A DNA stretch of 64,000 bases. Source: Rhynchospora pubera. Lineage: Eukaryota > Streptophyta > Magnoliopsida > Poales > Cyperaceae. A program made the position numbers and the translations under genes. The stretch is taken from contig CM051462.1 in assembly GCA_028095005.1 (NCBI GenBank), positions 129,074,752 to 129,138,751 of the forward strand, written 5' to 3'. The notes beneath the pieces were generated by a model. The model worked only from the letters and a program-made list of their open reading frames with translations. It searched no databases and was not told the origin of the DNA. Shown here piece by piece: positions 1 through 10,475 of the stretch. Each line of letters begins with the position of its first letter. The first letter of the stretch is position 1.

Positions 1-196
1 TATCTTAAAAGTTAAAAATAGAATGGTGCCAATTAAAAAACGGGGCTAATAAGGATAATCCCAAAATTTCTCATTCTCATCATCCCCTGAAATCATTAAT
101 GAGGATAATGCTTGATTAATTAGAATCATTTCCTTTTTGGAACATGCATAAATCATCCCCTCCCTCCCTATCCTTCCTTGGGAATCATCCTCTCAG

Positions 197-490
197 AACA
201 ATTACATTCTGAAACTAGAACAATAATTTTTTTTTTTCAGAATAATTATATTCTAAAACTAGAACATTTTTTTTACAGAACAATTATATTCTACAACTAA
301 GACAAATAGTTTTTTTTTTAAATACCAATTATATTCTGAGACTAAAACAATTAGCTTTTTTCAGAACAATTATAACTAGAACAATAAATTTTTTTTATAG
401 AACAATTATAATCTACAACTAAGACAATTAATTAGTTTTTTTCCAGAACAATCATATTCTGAAACTAGAACAATTATATTCAAGAACCAG
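197..490. repeat. Degenerate tandem repeat of about 45-60 bp
   Basis: A unit built around AGAACAATTATATTCT, then an AAACTAGAACAA-like segment and a T run, recurs about six times with substitutions and variable T-run length. It has no coding potential. Confidence 0.7.
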
Positions 491-1472
491 GACAATTAGT
501 GCGAAGAAAAGAAATGTAGGAAATGGAGGAATAGAAACACAGGGAAGGGATGGGGATGAGAAGAACATAAACACTAGGAAAGGATGAGAGATGAGGGAAT
601 CTGTGGGATTAATTAATTGCATTCTAAAAAAAAAAAATAATTATTAACGCGTTTTCTGAAAATGAAAAAAATTAAGAGGATGATAGAGATGATGGAAAGT
701 AATATTTTTTAAAAAAATTTGGGATGGTGGAAAGCAATTTCGATTAAAAAAATCATGAATTAAAATTGTAGTTTGCAATATTTTTTATGCAGGTATGGAA
801 ATGTTAATTAAATCTGCAATAAAAAAAAAATTCCACGGTAATGTTCACTTGTCTGCAAAAGAATCTCTAATAACAATCTTTCATTTGCATAAAAAAAAAT
901 CATTAAAAGGCAAATCTTGTATTGAAATTTAATGACTCGATTGATCATCACTTCAAAATCAATTTGAAACTTCATTTATTAAAATTATAAATGACAAAAT
1001 GAGAAGCAGCCCTGGTTGATTACGACGATGATAATTATTACTAGAGGACGATTATAATGCCTAACCTCTCTCCCGCATTAATTAATGCATTAAAGCTCCA
1101 GAATAAGAGAACCCATTCAAATTGTTGACTTGGTCCTCTTTACAAGTGATGCATAAAACATACAATTTACAAATTCTCTTATAGTTAGCTTTGTAAAGAT
1201 CAAAAGGTCGAGAACTAAAAGCATTATTCAAGTATATATGATAATAAATTCGATCCTATATTTTCCCTCTTAATTGTGTACCGAATGAAATAAAAATTTA
1301 CATTTTTGTACAACGTTGTTTGTAATGAAGATAGCTAGGATAATTAAGCAAGTTCATTGCAAAAATTTGTAAATATCTATTGAAAATATCATGATAAAAT
1401 TTAATAAATCATTAATATTTATAATAGTGGATTAAGATATATGACATTGCAGTTGTCCACTTGCTCCGTACC

Positions 1473-1525
<53 letters not shown>
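1473..1525. repeat. ATT microsatellite
   Basis: About 17 uninterrupted copies of a TTA/ATT triplet, about 50 bp beyond the 3' end of the minus-strand small ORF. Confidence 0.95.
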
Positions 1526-1580
1526 TTCCTATTCAGAAATTCTTGGTAGAGATTAGCAAATGAAGAAGAGACCTTTACCT

Positions 1581-1877
1581 CTATTTTGCAGATTGGTTCA
1601 TGTACTTCTCAACCTGTTCCTTTCTGTCTTCTTTCATGTATGAATTGCCACCGATTTCTGTTTTGTAAAATTTGCCATAGTTATTCCTTTGAGATTTTGA
1701 GTTACTCGCTGTACAATCCCTCACTATAAGTAATAAACAAACCATAAGTAAGAAACCGAGACAAGAAATTTGGGGTGTCATTACAATATTGATTTTCAAT
1801 TGAGATAATTGTGCTTCAACCATTTCTTCTCTCCTCCGTGTCTCACTCCCACCTTTCAGGGTATCAACATCCCACAA
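1581..1877 (-). CDS. Possible small secreted peptide precursor (unrecognised)
   Basis: I do not recognise this ORF. It encodes up to 98 residues. If translation starts at the methionine before TPQISCLGFLL, the product begins with a hydrophobic stretch of about 17 residues followed by CTAS, which looks like a signal peptide with a cleavage site. The rest is short, polar and charged (NNYGKFYKTEIGGN, then a Lys/Glu-rich tail) and has no cysteines. This architecture fits a plant secreted peptide or small signal-anchored protein, but no known hormone motif (CLE, RGF, PSY, CEP) is visible. It could equally be a chance ORF; no flanking exon was found. Confidence 0.3.
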   Translation of the reverse strand: MWDVDTLKGGSETRRREEMVEAQLSQLKINIVMTPQISCLGFLLMVCLLLIVRDCTASNSKSQRNNYGKFYKTEIGGNSYMKEDRKEQVEKYMNQSAK

Positions 1878-2361
1878 TTAACTTTAGTTACATGCTCCCC
1901 ATATCCCCAATGAACCATATATCTTTTCTCTTAATATTCCCAATTAATTTGGGGGACATATGACAATTAATATGCTTTTAGATTAAATGCACTAACTAAC
2001 GCGCGTATTTATTGGTACAAGGTCAATGTTAGAAAATAGAGGAGAATCAAAATAATAAAGGTCTTTCAAGGTAATCCAAATAAAAAAGCATCCGAGGGGG
2101 GAAGTGTACAAGTGAAATATAAATTGGTTGTCATCTTCTTAGAGTACAAACAAAAAAAACTATTATGCTTGCTCATTTAATGAGACGACAATGGAATAAA
2201 TGCCGAAATATGCTGAAGTGCTTATCTACACCAATAAATACGTACAATTATGAATATACTAAAACCTTTATATGTATATACTTTTAAAAAATTCATACAT
2301 AATTTTCATTACTTAGAGAATTACAAGCCATACGATTATGAAAAAAATGCCTTCTATATGA

Positions 2362-2530
2362 ACCAGTTTTTGGTCTAGTGGCAAAGAGCAATACACCTTG
2401 ACTCCCTGAGTAAAAAATCGCAGGTTTCAATCCTGGCTGGGGGTCTTTCATAGACATTTAATTTAATTAATTAATTAATTTAAAAATAAGTTGGGTCTAT
2501 AGACCTCCAATTTATTTTTAAAAAAAATTA
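2362..2530 (+). mobile_element. tRNA-derived SINE, copy 1
   Basis: A tRNA-like head carries an A-box-like TGGTCTAGTGGCAAAGA and a B-box-like GCAGGTTTCAATCC. The tail includes GTCTTTCATAGACATTTAATTT and ends A-rich. The copy near 18930 shares head and tail, so this is a family rather than a functional tRNA. Confidence 0.75.
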
Positions 2531-3833
2531 AAAATTAAGAAATAAAAAAATGAACTCTATATAGATGTTTAGATATAAATAAAATAGAAAAAATATTTAT
2601 ATTTTTTATACAATGAAGTTTCATTGTGTGAATTCTGTAGTAGAAGAGCGTGAATAATTGCAGCTTCTAATCATTGCCTTGGTAATACTTGAAGTATTTT
2701 TATTTTTTTTTATGGTTTTATAGACAATGTTGGCCTTTGTATATAAATAAACTTACATTAGGCCTCCACAAAAAATGTTGCTATAATTTCATTGTTGTTC
2801 TCATAGCTAAAACTCTTAATATTAATATATATTATTTATTTTTTAGTTAATTATATAACCAATGTTCCCATGCCACCAATATTCATTTCAGTCTCTTTTT
2901 TTTGGTAGTTAACTACTTAACTCCGAGTGCAATTTCAGTATCTACTTGTAGCAAACGGTCCTATATTTAGATGGAAATGATTCGACGTTACAGTATCCTG
3001 CATTGATGATCTTTAATTGAGGTAGCAAATCGGAAAAGAGTGAAAGGCGAAGTGAAACTGAGATCATGAGAGTCACCAGGCCATTTATAACGAGAACTGT
3101 GCAGATTAAAATGAAGAAATGCAGAGGGAGAAGTTTAAAGGTGGAGAGAATCAAAGACAAAATTAAGAAAATGACAAATTACTAGTCCGAGTACTAAGAA
3201 CGACATAGCAAAAAGATAGGCTACTTTGAGGCGGCGGAAGGAGGCCGAAATGGGAAGTTGGAAACCTTTTTAACTTGGATGGTTTGAGTTGAAAGGTTCA
3301 AATTCCAGAGATGATTATATATAACAATTTTCACAAGAAAAGACAGTGTAGATTTGTAGAGGGACAAATAACATTTCGAGTACTACTAATGGCAAGTATC
3401 TGACTCAGTACCTGAAGCAATGTAAGAACAAACTTTCTATTCAGTTGTATAGAGTTTCTATTGGTAGCCGATGCTGGACATGTCAAGAAAAAGGATAAGA
3501 AAAGGCAAGGACATCAGGTTGTTGAAATTAGCATACGGAGATCAATTAAGTGCTCAGCAGTTAATGCTCTCATTAGCTGAAAACTGACAAAAATCAGGGT
3601 ACGGTTAAGGGGAGGGGCACAATAAACTGATCCAAATCAGGAAAATAATCGCTACAGGACCACCACATTGATCACCATCATCATAAACCAAAAAGAAAAA
3701 GGAAAGACGATGGAATCAGGCCGTAGCTTACTAGTCAGCACTACAAGTACTCATTGTACACATCTACTTGTCAAAAGAGGAAAAAAAAAATTAAGACTAG
3801 ACTAAAACCACCAGTCCAGTAAGATTACATTAA

Positions 3834-6800
3834 TTACACACGACTCAATTCTCTGCCATTCATACCCCCATAAATAAACTGGTCATCTTCTGATCTTGTT
3901 GCACCCACCTATAACATAAAAAACGATTAAAATAACCCAAATATTAGCTGATGGATAAGCATGCATGATCCAATGTCATGATAAATTCAAATTTGAATCT
4001 GGTACTTTGCCTATCACATTAAGTACCTGACTGAATATGGTCACCTCTTAGTGACTGTCATACTAAGTCAAAATGTAAATTAATAAATAAAACTAAACCG
4101 AACAAAAGAGAATGCCACAAAGATTATTGCAACATAAAGACTTGCAAAAACAGAAAACAGAACCATACCTTAATGAGAAACATAAAATGGGCCCCTAACT
4201 TAATGGCAAAGACACTACAAAATTGAATATAAAGGGCTATTTTGAACAATAACAAACACTCACTTTTAGATTTGTCAATAAAAGAGGATAACTTTCAATA
4301 TACAAAAATTGGGCTGCTTTAGCAAATTTGCATAAAAAAATATATAAAAATTGTATGGTCATGTAAGGAACAATACTCCCAAATTGTTGAATGGATCAGT
4401 TAAAGAAAAAAAAAAAGTGAGTACACTGTAGAATTTAACTTAAAAGGATAAATTTTCCACTACAAGTTGGAGTCTTGGCAACAAAAAAAACGCTAAAAGC
4501 AAGCTAGAGGGTGTCAGTTTTGAATTTGTCAATGGGAGCGGAAGGGCTGGCAATTTCACAAATGTAAGGGGTGATTTTGGAATTTCCTTACATATGAAAT
4601 AAAAGACAGTACCTCATCATCTTCCTCACAGGGTTGGGTTGGAGGGATGGTGCTGGCACTGGGTCGATGATCATCAGATGACTGCTCACCTGGTACTACT
4701 GAAGCGCCACATGCAGAACAGGATGTGCCAACCAACATCACCTTGTATTGGTTATTTTCTGCAATTAATTTCTCATTCTCAGCCTTCAGCTTGTCTAACT
4801 CAGCTCTTAGTTGTGTGTTCTCCTGCCACACAAACTGGTTCTGTACCATAGCAAATAAAGCTTTAATAGTCACGTTTTAAGTACAAGTTCAAATAAAAAT
4901 TTGGGTATTAGAACCAAGAAGTTTAAGGTTGTTTATCCATGTTACCACCATTAATTCTAGGTATCTGATGAAAAGTGCACAGGAAAAAAGAAAAGAAAAG
5001 AATCACTTAGTTAAGAAAGTATGCCTCCACAATAAAGGAAATGTCTGATATTAAGAATCCAATAAAGAAAATTTACGGTATTAAGAATACAACAACAGAA
5101 CAGCTGTTTCTCCTATACCCCGTATTTTTCTTATAAGTTGATGTTTAACTTCCTTGGATAAAATTACAAGATCAAATAAAATTTTTTTTGAGCAACCCCA
5201 AAGTTTAAGGTGCTTGTCCATGTTAACCCTGCTATTTTAGATGTCAAATGAGAAACTATCACAAAGAATAGACTGACAAGAGACAGTCCTAAACAAAGGA
5301 GGGGCATGATATTAATATTACAACAAAATATCAGAAGTTTCCCACAGTTCATGTTTTGACATATCATTTGTTGTTTGCTTTTATGATGGGAGACAACAGA
5401 TTTCGAGCCACTCAAGCACTTGAATCCGACCTCGCAGCTCTAACTTTCTGATGAAATCATATTTCAACAAAGGTGCAGTAGGCTGTAACATGCTTTCTAT
5501 ACACTGAGACCATGCAATGAACAAAATAAAAAAATAACGAAAAGACATTGAAAGCCAGAAAAAAAGGAAGAGGGTCCATTTCAGAAAGATCAAGAAAAAA
5601 TGATATTCATTGAAGTGACATAAACCCCTATCCAACATTCATAATCCGAAAACCAAAATTAAATCAGGAAAAAAAGATATTGTGATGTAAGACGATATCT
5701 TGCATAACATGTGTCACAGAATCTTGTAATCATAATTGCCATTTGTTTGACTATATCAAACGAGGTTAAATAAAAACTACTTGAGGAAAAGAGGGTTAAA
5801 ATTTTAAGCAGATTATGCTTGCGATAATTTGCTTAGCTATTTGCCGAAAGTAATGGACCTATCATGTATGCTTCAGAATTGTGATATCTTGCAGATATTG
5901 TTTGGCAAGCTCTACCCCCCTCCCTCCATACCAAGTCCCACTAAAGCACATTGCCCAACACGAGCACAAAGAATGGATACCTTGAGCTGGGTCCGCTTGT
6001 TCTGGAACCAGAACTTGACCTGAGAAGGCTCCAAACCTAAGTCCCGGCTCAGCTCCTCTCTTGCCTTATCATCTGGATGCGGGTTTTTTATAAAAAATCT
6101 AGAGAAATACAAGAAACAAAAAAGATACAAATTAGCAAAATATGTAGTGTGCAATGATAGCCCATAAATAACTACAGTAGGGTTCAAATAACAACAATAT
6201 CCATTATCACACATTTTAGTCTTCTCTTCAATCCTCATGTTGCATGGTTTGCCATGATATTTGTCATTTAAGATAAAGCCATGCTTAGTCTCAAATATAT
6301 ACATTTTAAAAAAGTGGAAGCAACAAATAACGGGAGTTCACTTTAAGATAAAAATGGAAGCAGATAATATCTACTTCAAAAAATAAAAACAAAAAAAGAA
6401 AAAGAAAAGGAAAAAAAAAAGCAAATGGTACGATAAAATAGAAGAAAAATTGAATCAATTTGGCGTCAACATTTGGTATGACAACAAAAAGGAAACAAAA
6501 GAAAGGATGGTAAACACAACATAAAGTATTTAATATGTTTCGATTAGGTCTTTACAGTTTATATCCTTAAAAGATACCAAAAGGAAAAGATTGATCTCAA
6601 ACATAAGTTATAAAATGAGCATTAATCATGACTCAATGGAAGTAATTGGCTCTCAGCTGAGCAACATATTTTCTTCTTAAGAAATTGTGGGAAATATGTT
6701 CTAAAGAACCAGAATTGAATGCCAAAATTTTCCAAGTTTCTTAAGAACTACACTGAAGAATAAAATGAACAGCATATCAAAACAACAGAGCAACATTCTC

Positions 6801-7605
6801 TAATTCTTTCACCATTAAATAATAAACTTTGTTGAACCTTGTAAAAGCAATAATTCTCCATTTTCTTTTTCAAAACTATAAGAAGATATATGTTTTTTTT
6901 TTACAATATAAAATTGCACATGATAGAGTTGTACAGTTTGTTCTCAGGTTCATTCTCCGCTTCCGTTGCCATGCCAAAATAAATCACATTTATTGTAGCA
7001 GCAAACTAAAGCACCAAATAAACAGCATATCAACAATTGGGCAAGTTAATTACAGGACTTGACTTGAAACCTCCAAACCCCAAATTACTCCAACATTTCC
7101 CATAATAACGTAACTAATAAAACCAACAGGACATGAAAACCAAACAAAAGACAAAAAAGGCATACGATTCCAGTTCCTGGATTTGATGCGGGGTATGACG
7201 CTTAAACCTCCTCTTCCTTCCTCTCGAGGTCGGAGTCGGACTTGGATCCGGATCCTGATTCAAGTCCTCCTCCTCACCTCCGGATTGCGCATCCGACGCA
7301 ACTCCGACTCCGCCACTGGAAATTCGCTTGACAGCCTCGGTGGCAGCGGCAGCGGCAGCGGGAGGAGGCGTTCCTGGAAGCGCGGCGGCGCCAGCGGGAG
7401 GAGAAGCGCCAGGAGGGACGACGAGGAGGTAGTAGGCGAGAGAAGAGGGGTTCTGGTTCGGGTTCTGATTGGGATTGGGATTCTGAGAGGAATTGGGATC
7501 GACTGTGGCGGATGTTTCCTTGTCTTTGTCTTTCTGTTTGGGGTTTGGTTTCTGCTTTTGCTGCCTCCGGGGTTCCATCTTCTTGGTTTTCGCTTTGCGC
7601 TTCAT
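3834..7605 (-). CDS. HD-ZIP IV-type homeodomain-zipper protein without START domain
   Basis: The family consists of nuclear DNA-binding factors of epidermal and reproductive development. Four exons can be joined by GT-AG sites: 7605-7166, 6098-5981, 4840-4613 and 3908-3834 (TAA), giving 286 aa. Residues 1-130 are Lys/Asn/Pro/Ala-rich low complexity. The homeodomain is at about 131-186, with HTPHQIQELES and the recognition helix QVKFWFQNKRTQLK. A zipper-type coiled coil (187-222) follows, then CSACG, the CxxCG motif typical of HD-ZIP IV. Family members are usually 700-800 aa with a START domain after this point. Here a 24-residue terminal exon ends the protein, and no START sequence was seen between it and position 1. 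A second Met at codon 10 is an alternative start. The divergent neighbour is the XRN gene. A truncated paralogue, perhaps a competitor of full-length factors, is the simplest reading. Confidence 0.85.
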
Positions 7606-10370
7606 ATTTGGTGCAAAGAGGAAAGGGGAAAGGGGGCCAAAGAGGATGGATGGGACGGTAATGGAATGTAATGGCCTCTCTTCGACCCCGAGCCGGGCGA
7701 TGTGTCATGTCATCATGTGTCATGTGTGTGTGAGAGAGAACACTGGAAAGGTTTTTTTTTTTTTTTTTCCTCCCCAGTTTTGTGGATTCTTTCCCAAATG
7801 ACCCTCGTTTTTATATTTATTTCTACTTCAAGTTATAGTAGTATTATGTTATGTTGGACTAACGCCGATTAGTTGGTGTAATGGTGTTATAAACTTAATT
7901 TTTTTTTTTGAGATGTCCAATTGAATCATTCAATTTGAAGTATATATAAAAATTTTATTGAAAACAACAATTTAGTATTTGTAAGATTTTTTTATTATTG
8001 TTTTAGATAAAGAAAATTAAATGATATGATTTTATGCCACTATTTTTCTTAAAAACATAGTAATTTTTATATTTGCAGCTTCAAATTTTGACAATTTTTT
8101 TTCAATCTCTAACTTTTAGCGGCATAAACCAACTTTTTAATGTTATGTAGCTGTATAAAACTAATTTTTAATTATCGGATAACATAAAATTAATATTCGT
8201 TATTATTTTGTTGTGGCATAAAACTAATTTGTCATTTAATGATGATGTATCTCAAATTTCATATTTCTTCGGTGGGAAAAAAACAAAATTTCCCAAGAAA
8301 AAAGATATCCTATTTTGAATGATTTAGAACATTTAAAATTTTATCTTACCATTTCAAAGAATTTTTACTTGATTTGAGAAAAATTACAAAGATCGGTAAG
8401 TTAATTTAGTATTATGATATTATCTAAAGATTCTAAGTCATTTATCCTCATTTTAGAATAATATACTTTTGTTGGAGATGTTGCTAAATATTAGAAATGT
8501 TCCAATTTAAAAAGAAATTGAAACATGCTGAAAGTACCTTTTTTTTTTTGGAAAAAATGCACACCTTTCCGCTTATAGTATCTACATGCTTTTTTATTTA
8601 AAAAAATAGCTTTAAAACAAGATAACTAGAACAGTGGCAACTAGCATATTTGCAACCAACTAACAATAATTAAAGATTTTCTCAGATCCACAAGCTAAAA
8701 TTGCAAAAAAAAAAAAAACTATCTATTATTTGAGATATGTCATATTTCGCTTTTGGTGTAAATTTAAATTACTTGGTTAATGGTCACTACACATAAACTA
8801 GCAAAATCCAACCCTTTATTTTGAAATCAAACGATGAATATATTTTCAAATGATGTCAAGTTCAACATATGACACGCTTTTAAGAAAACATAATAATTGG
8901 GAGTTTATAAGAAAAGGAAAAAAAAAAAAACTTGTAACCCAACTTGGTTAAAGCTTTCACCTTTCAAGGACCGTATGTTGAGTGGAAGGTTTGGGACCTT
9001 TCTAGCAGTACGTAATTTACTTGATGTTTGTTATTAAACTCGTGACATATATTTAAGACGAAACGGTCCCGATTGTTTCTAGTCCATTGTAGAGATGACA
9101 ACTGGTATTAATTGGTTATTAAATCTGTTATAATTTGAAATTTCCAATTATAAACAATGGACCAGATCACTCTAAAAATCTTTTCACTTTCCAACCGAAT
9201 TGCAGCAAAAGTCAATACACATGAAGCAAACGATTTAATCTTAAAAATTATAAACCGTACCAAACTACCAAAGCACAAAGGGAGCTAATGCAACTGATAA
9301 AAAACCTAGTCCACCAAAAAAGTGATTATTTAATGTAACTTATATGATCCGTAAACTAAGTTGACTTTCTTTTTTTTTTATTTTTTTTTGCAGCACTACT
9401 CCCATGAACAGCTAGCGGCCCACGAACAAGTTGAGTTGTTCTCTAGTTCGCGAAAAACTGAGAACTAAACTAAGAACTACTCCCTGTTCGCAGTTCGTGA
9501 ACTGCTGTTCGACGTTTGGCACCTCTTGTCCGCACCTTGTTCACGAATAGACTAGTTCTTGGCCTTTCCAAACACACCTAAGAATGTAAAATATCCTTAA
9601 ATAATACCATCACTATGAATTAAAAAAGACTGCCTAGAATTTCCCAAAATAAATTAACTTGTCCTTGTCGTAGATCCGTCGAGTTTTTCGGCACCCTGGG
9701 AAATTGTGTAACAATTATTTCTGTTTGAAGTTGATTGCTTAATAACAATTATTGAAGTGCATTAAAAGGAAATTGATTACTGCCATCTACAATTTTGTTA
9801 TCCTTGCCATCGCTAAATATAAAGTGAACATATACAACAAACAAAGTGAACATATAGACGATCTAAGTGAACACATACAAACAAATAAGTTCAATGAAAA
9901 TAAGTTGAATATGCATGTAAGCTTCTGAACAAGTGATGACAACACTTATTTGTATGTAAGTGTTCACTTAGATCGTCTATATGTTCACCTTATTTGCTGT
10001 ATATGTTCACTTTGTATTTAGCGATGGCTAGGATGATATATCTGCTGATGACACTTATAATTCCTGGCATTAAAAAGTCCTGCTGCAGGCCTGCAGATTA
10101 TGCCGTTGAAGTTAAAACCTAAATAAAAAGGAAACTTCTCTAAGTTTCCTAAGCCGTCTGATCATGTGTAGTAGTAAATTATACTTGATCCGAACTCTTC
10201 AGTCTCAATAAAAGGGTCCAGATATCTAAACCTGATCTTAAGGGTTGTTTCGAAAAATAACTTTTTCCTAGGTATATACTTGCAATAAGCGCGAAATATA
10301 ACACGATCCAGCCGCCTTCGCTTATCCTTTTTCATTTTTCAGATTCAGATATTTTGTTCGCGGTCCCACC
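7606..10370. other. Divergent intergenic region
   Basis: This region separates the minus-strand homeodomain gene from the plus-strand exonuclease gene and must hold both promoters. Apart from a T run at 7751-7768 and the hairpin element at 9800-10034, it is AT-rich DNA without recognisable genes. Confidence 0.7.
9800..10034. repeat. Inverted repeat (hairpin) with 90-bp arms
   Basis: The left arm (9800-9889) and right arm (9945-10034) are near-perfect inverted copies around a 55-bp spacer. Both carry GCCATCGCTAAATA, AAGTGAACATATA twice and GACGATCTAAGTGAACAC. It could be a foldback MITE or a small-RNA hairpin. It lies about 440 bp upstream of the exonuclease start codon. Confidence 0.9.
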
Positions 10371-10374
10371 TTTC

Positions 10375-10393
10375 CTCTCTCTCTCTCTCTCCC
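10375..10393 (+). promoter_or_regulatory. CT-rich pyrimidine patch in leader/core promoter
   Basis: An uninterrupted CT run lies 83-101 bp upstream of the exonuclease ATG. Such patches are common in plant core promoters and 5' leaders. Confidence 0.5.
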
Positions 10394-10475
10394 GATTTTT
10401 CTCAGTTTTAGGGTTTCGAAATTCACCCGATCTCAAAACCTTCTTCCAATTAATTTTGGTTAGAAGTTGCTAGAG

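Larger units (their letters stand above)
1..1580. other. AT-rich intergenic DNA
   Basis: No gene is seen. The stretch holds long A and T runs, the degenerate tandem repeat listed separately and an ATT microsatellite at its right end. Confidence 0.6.

Noticed and set aside
2375..2440. Functional tRNA gene
   Set aside because: Promoter boxes are present but there is no acceptor-stem pairing, and the segment recurs with a SINE tail at 18930.
5381..5638. Minus-strand ORF containing LLKYDFIRKLELRGRIQVLEW as a possible extra homeodomain-gene exon
   Set aside because: It does not match the zipper region, breaks the phase between exons 2 and 3, and its N-terminal half looks like random hydrophobic sequence.
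7183..7801. Plus-strand ORFs over the first homeodomain exon
   Set aside because: They are antisense shadows of the GC-rich low-complexity exon; the minus strand gives the homeodomain.
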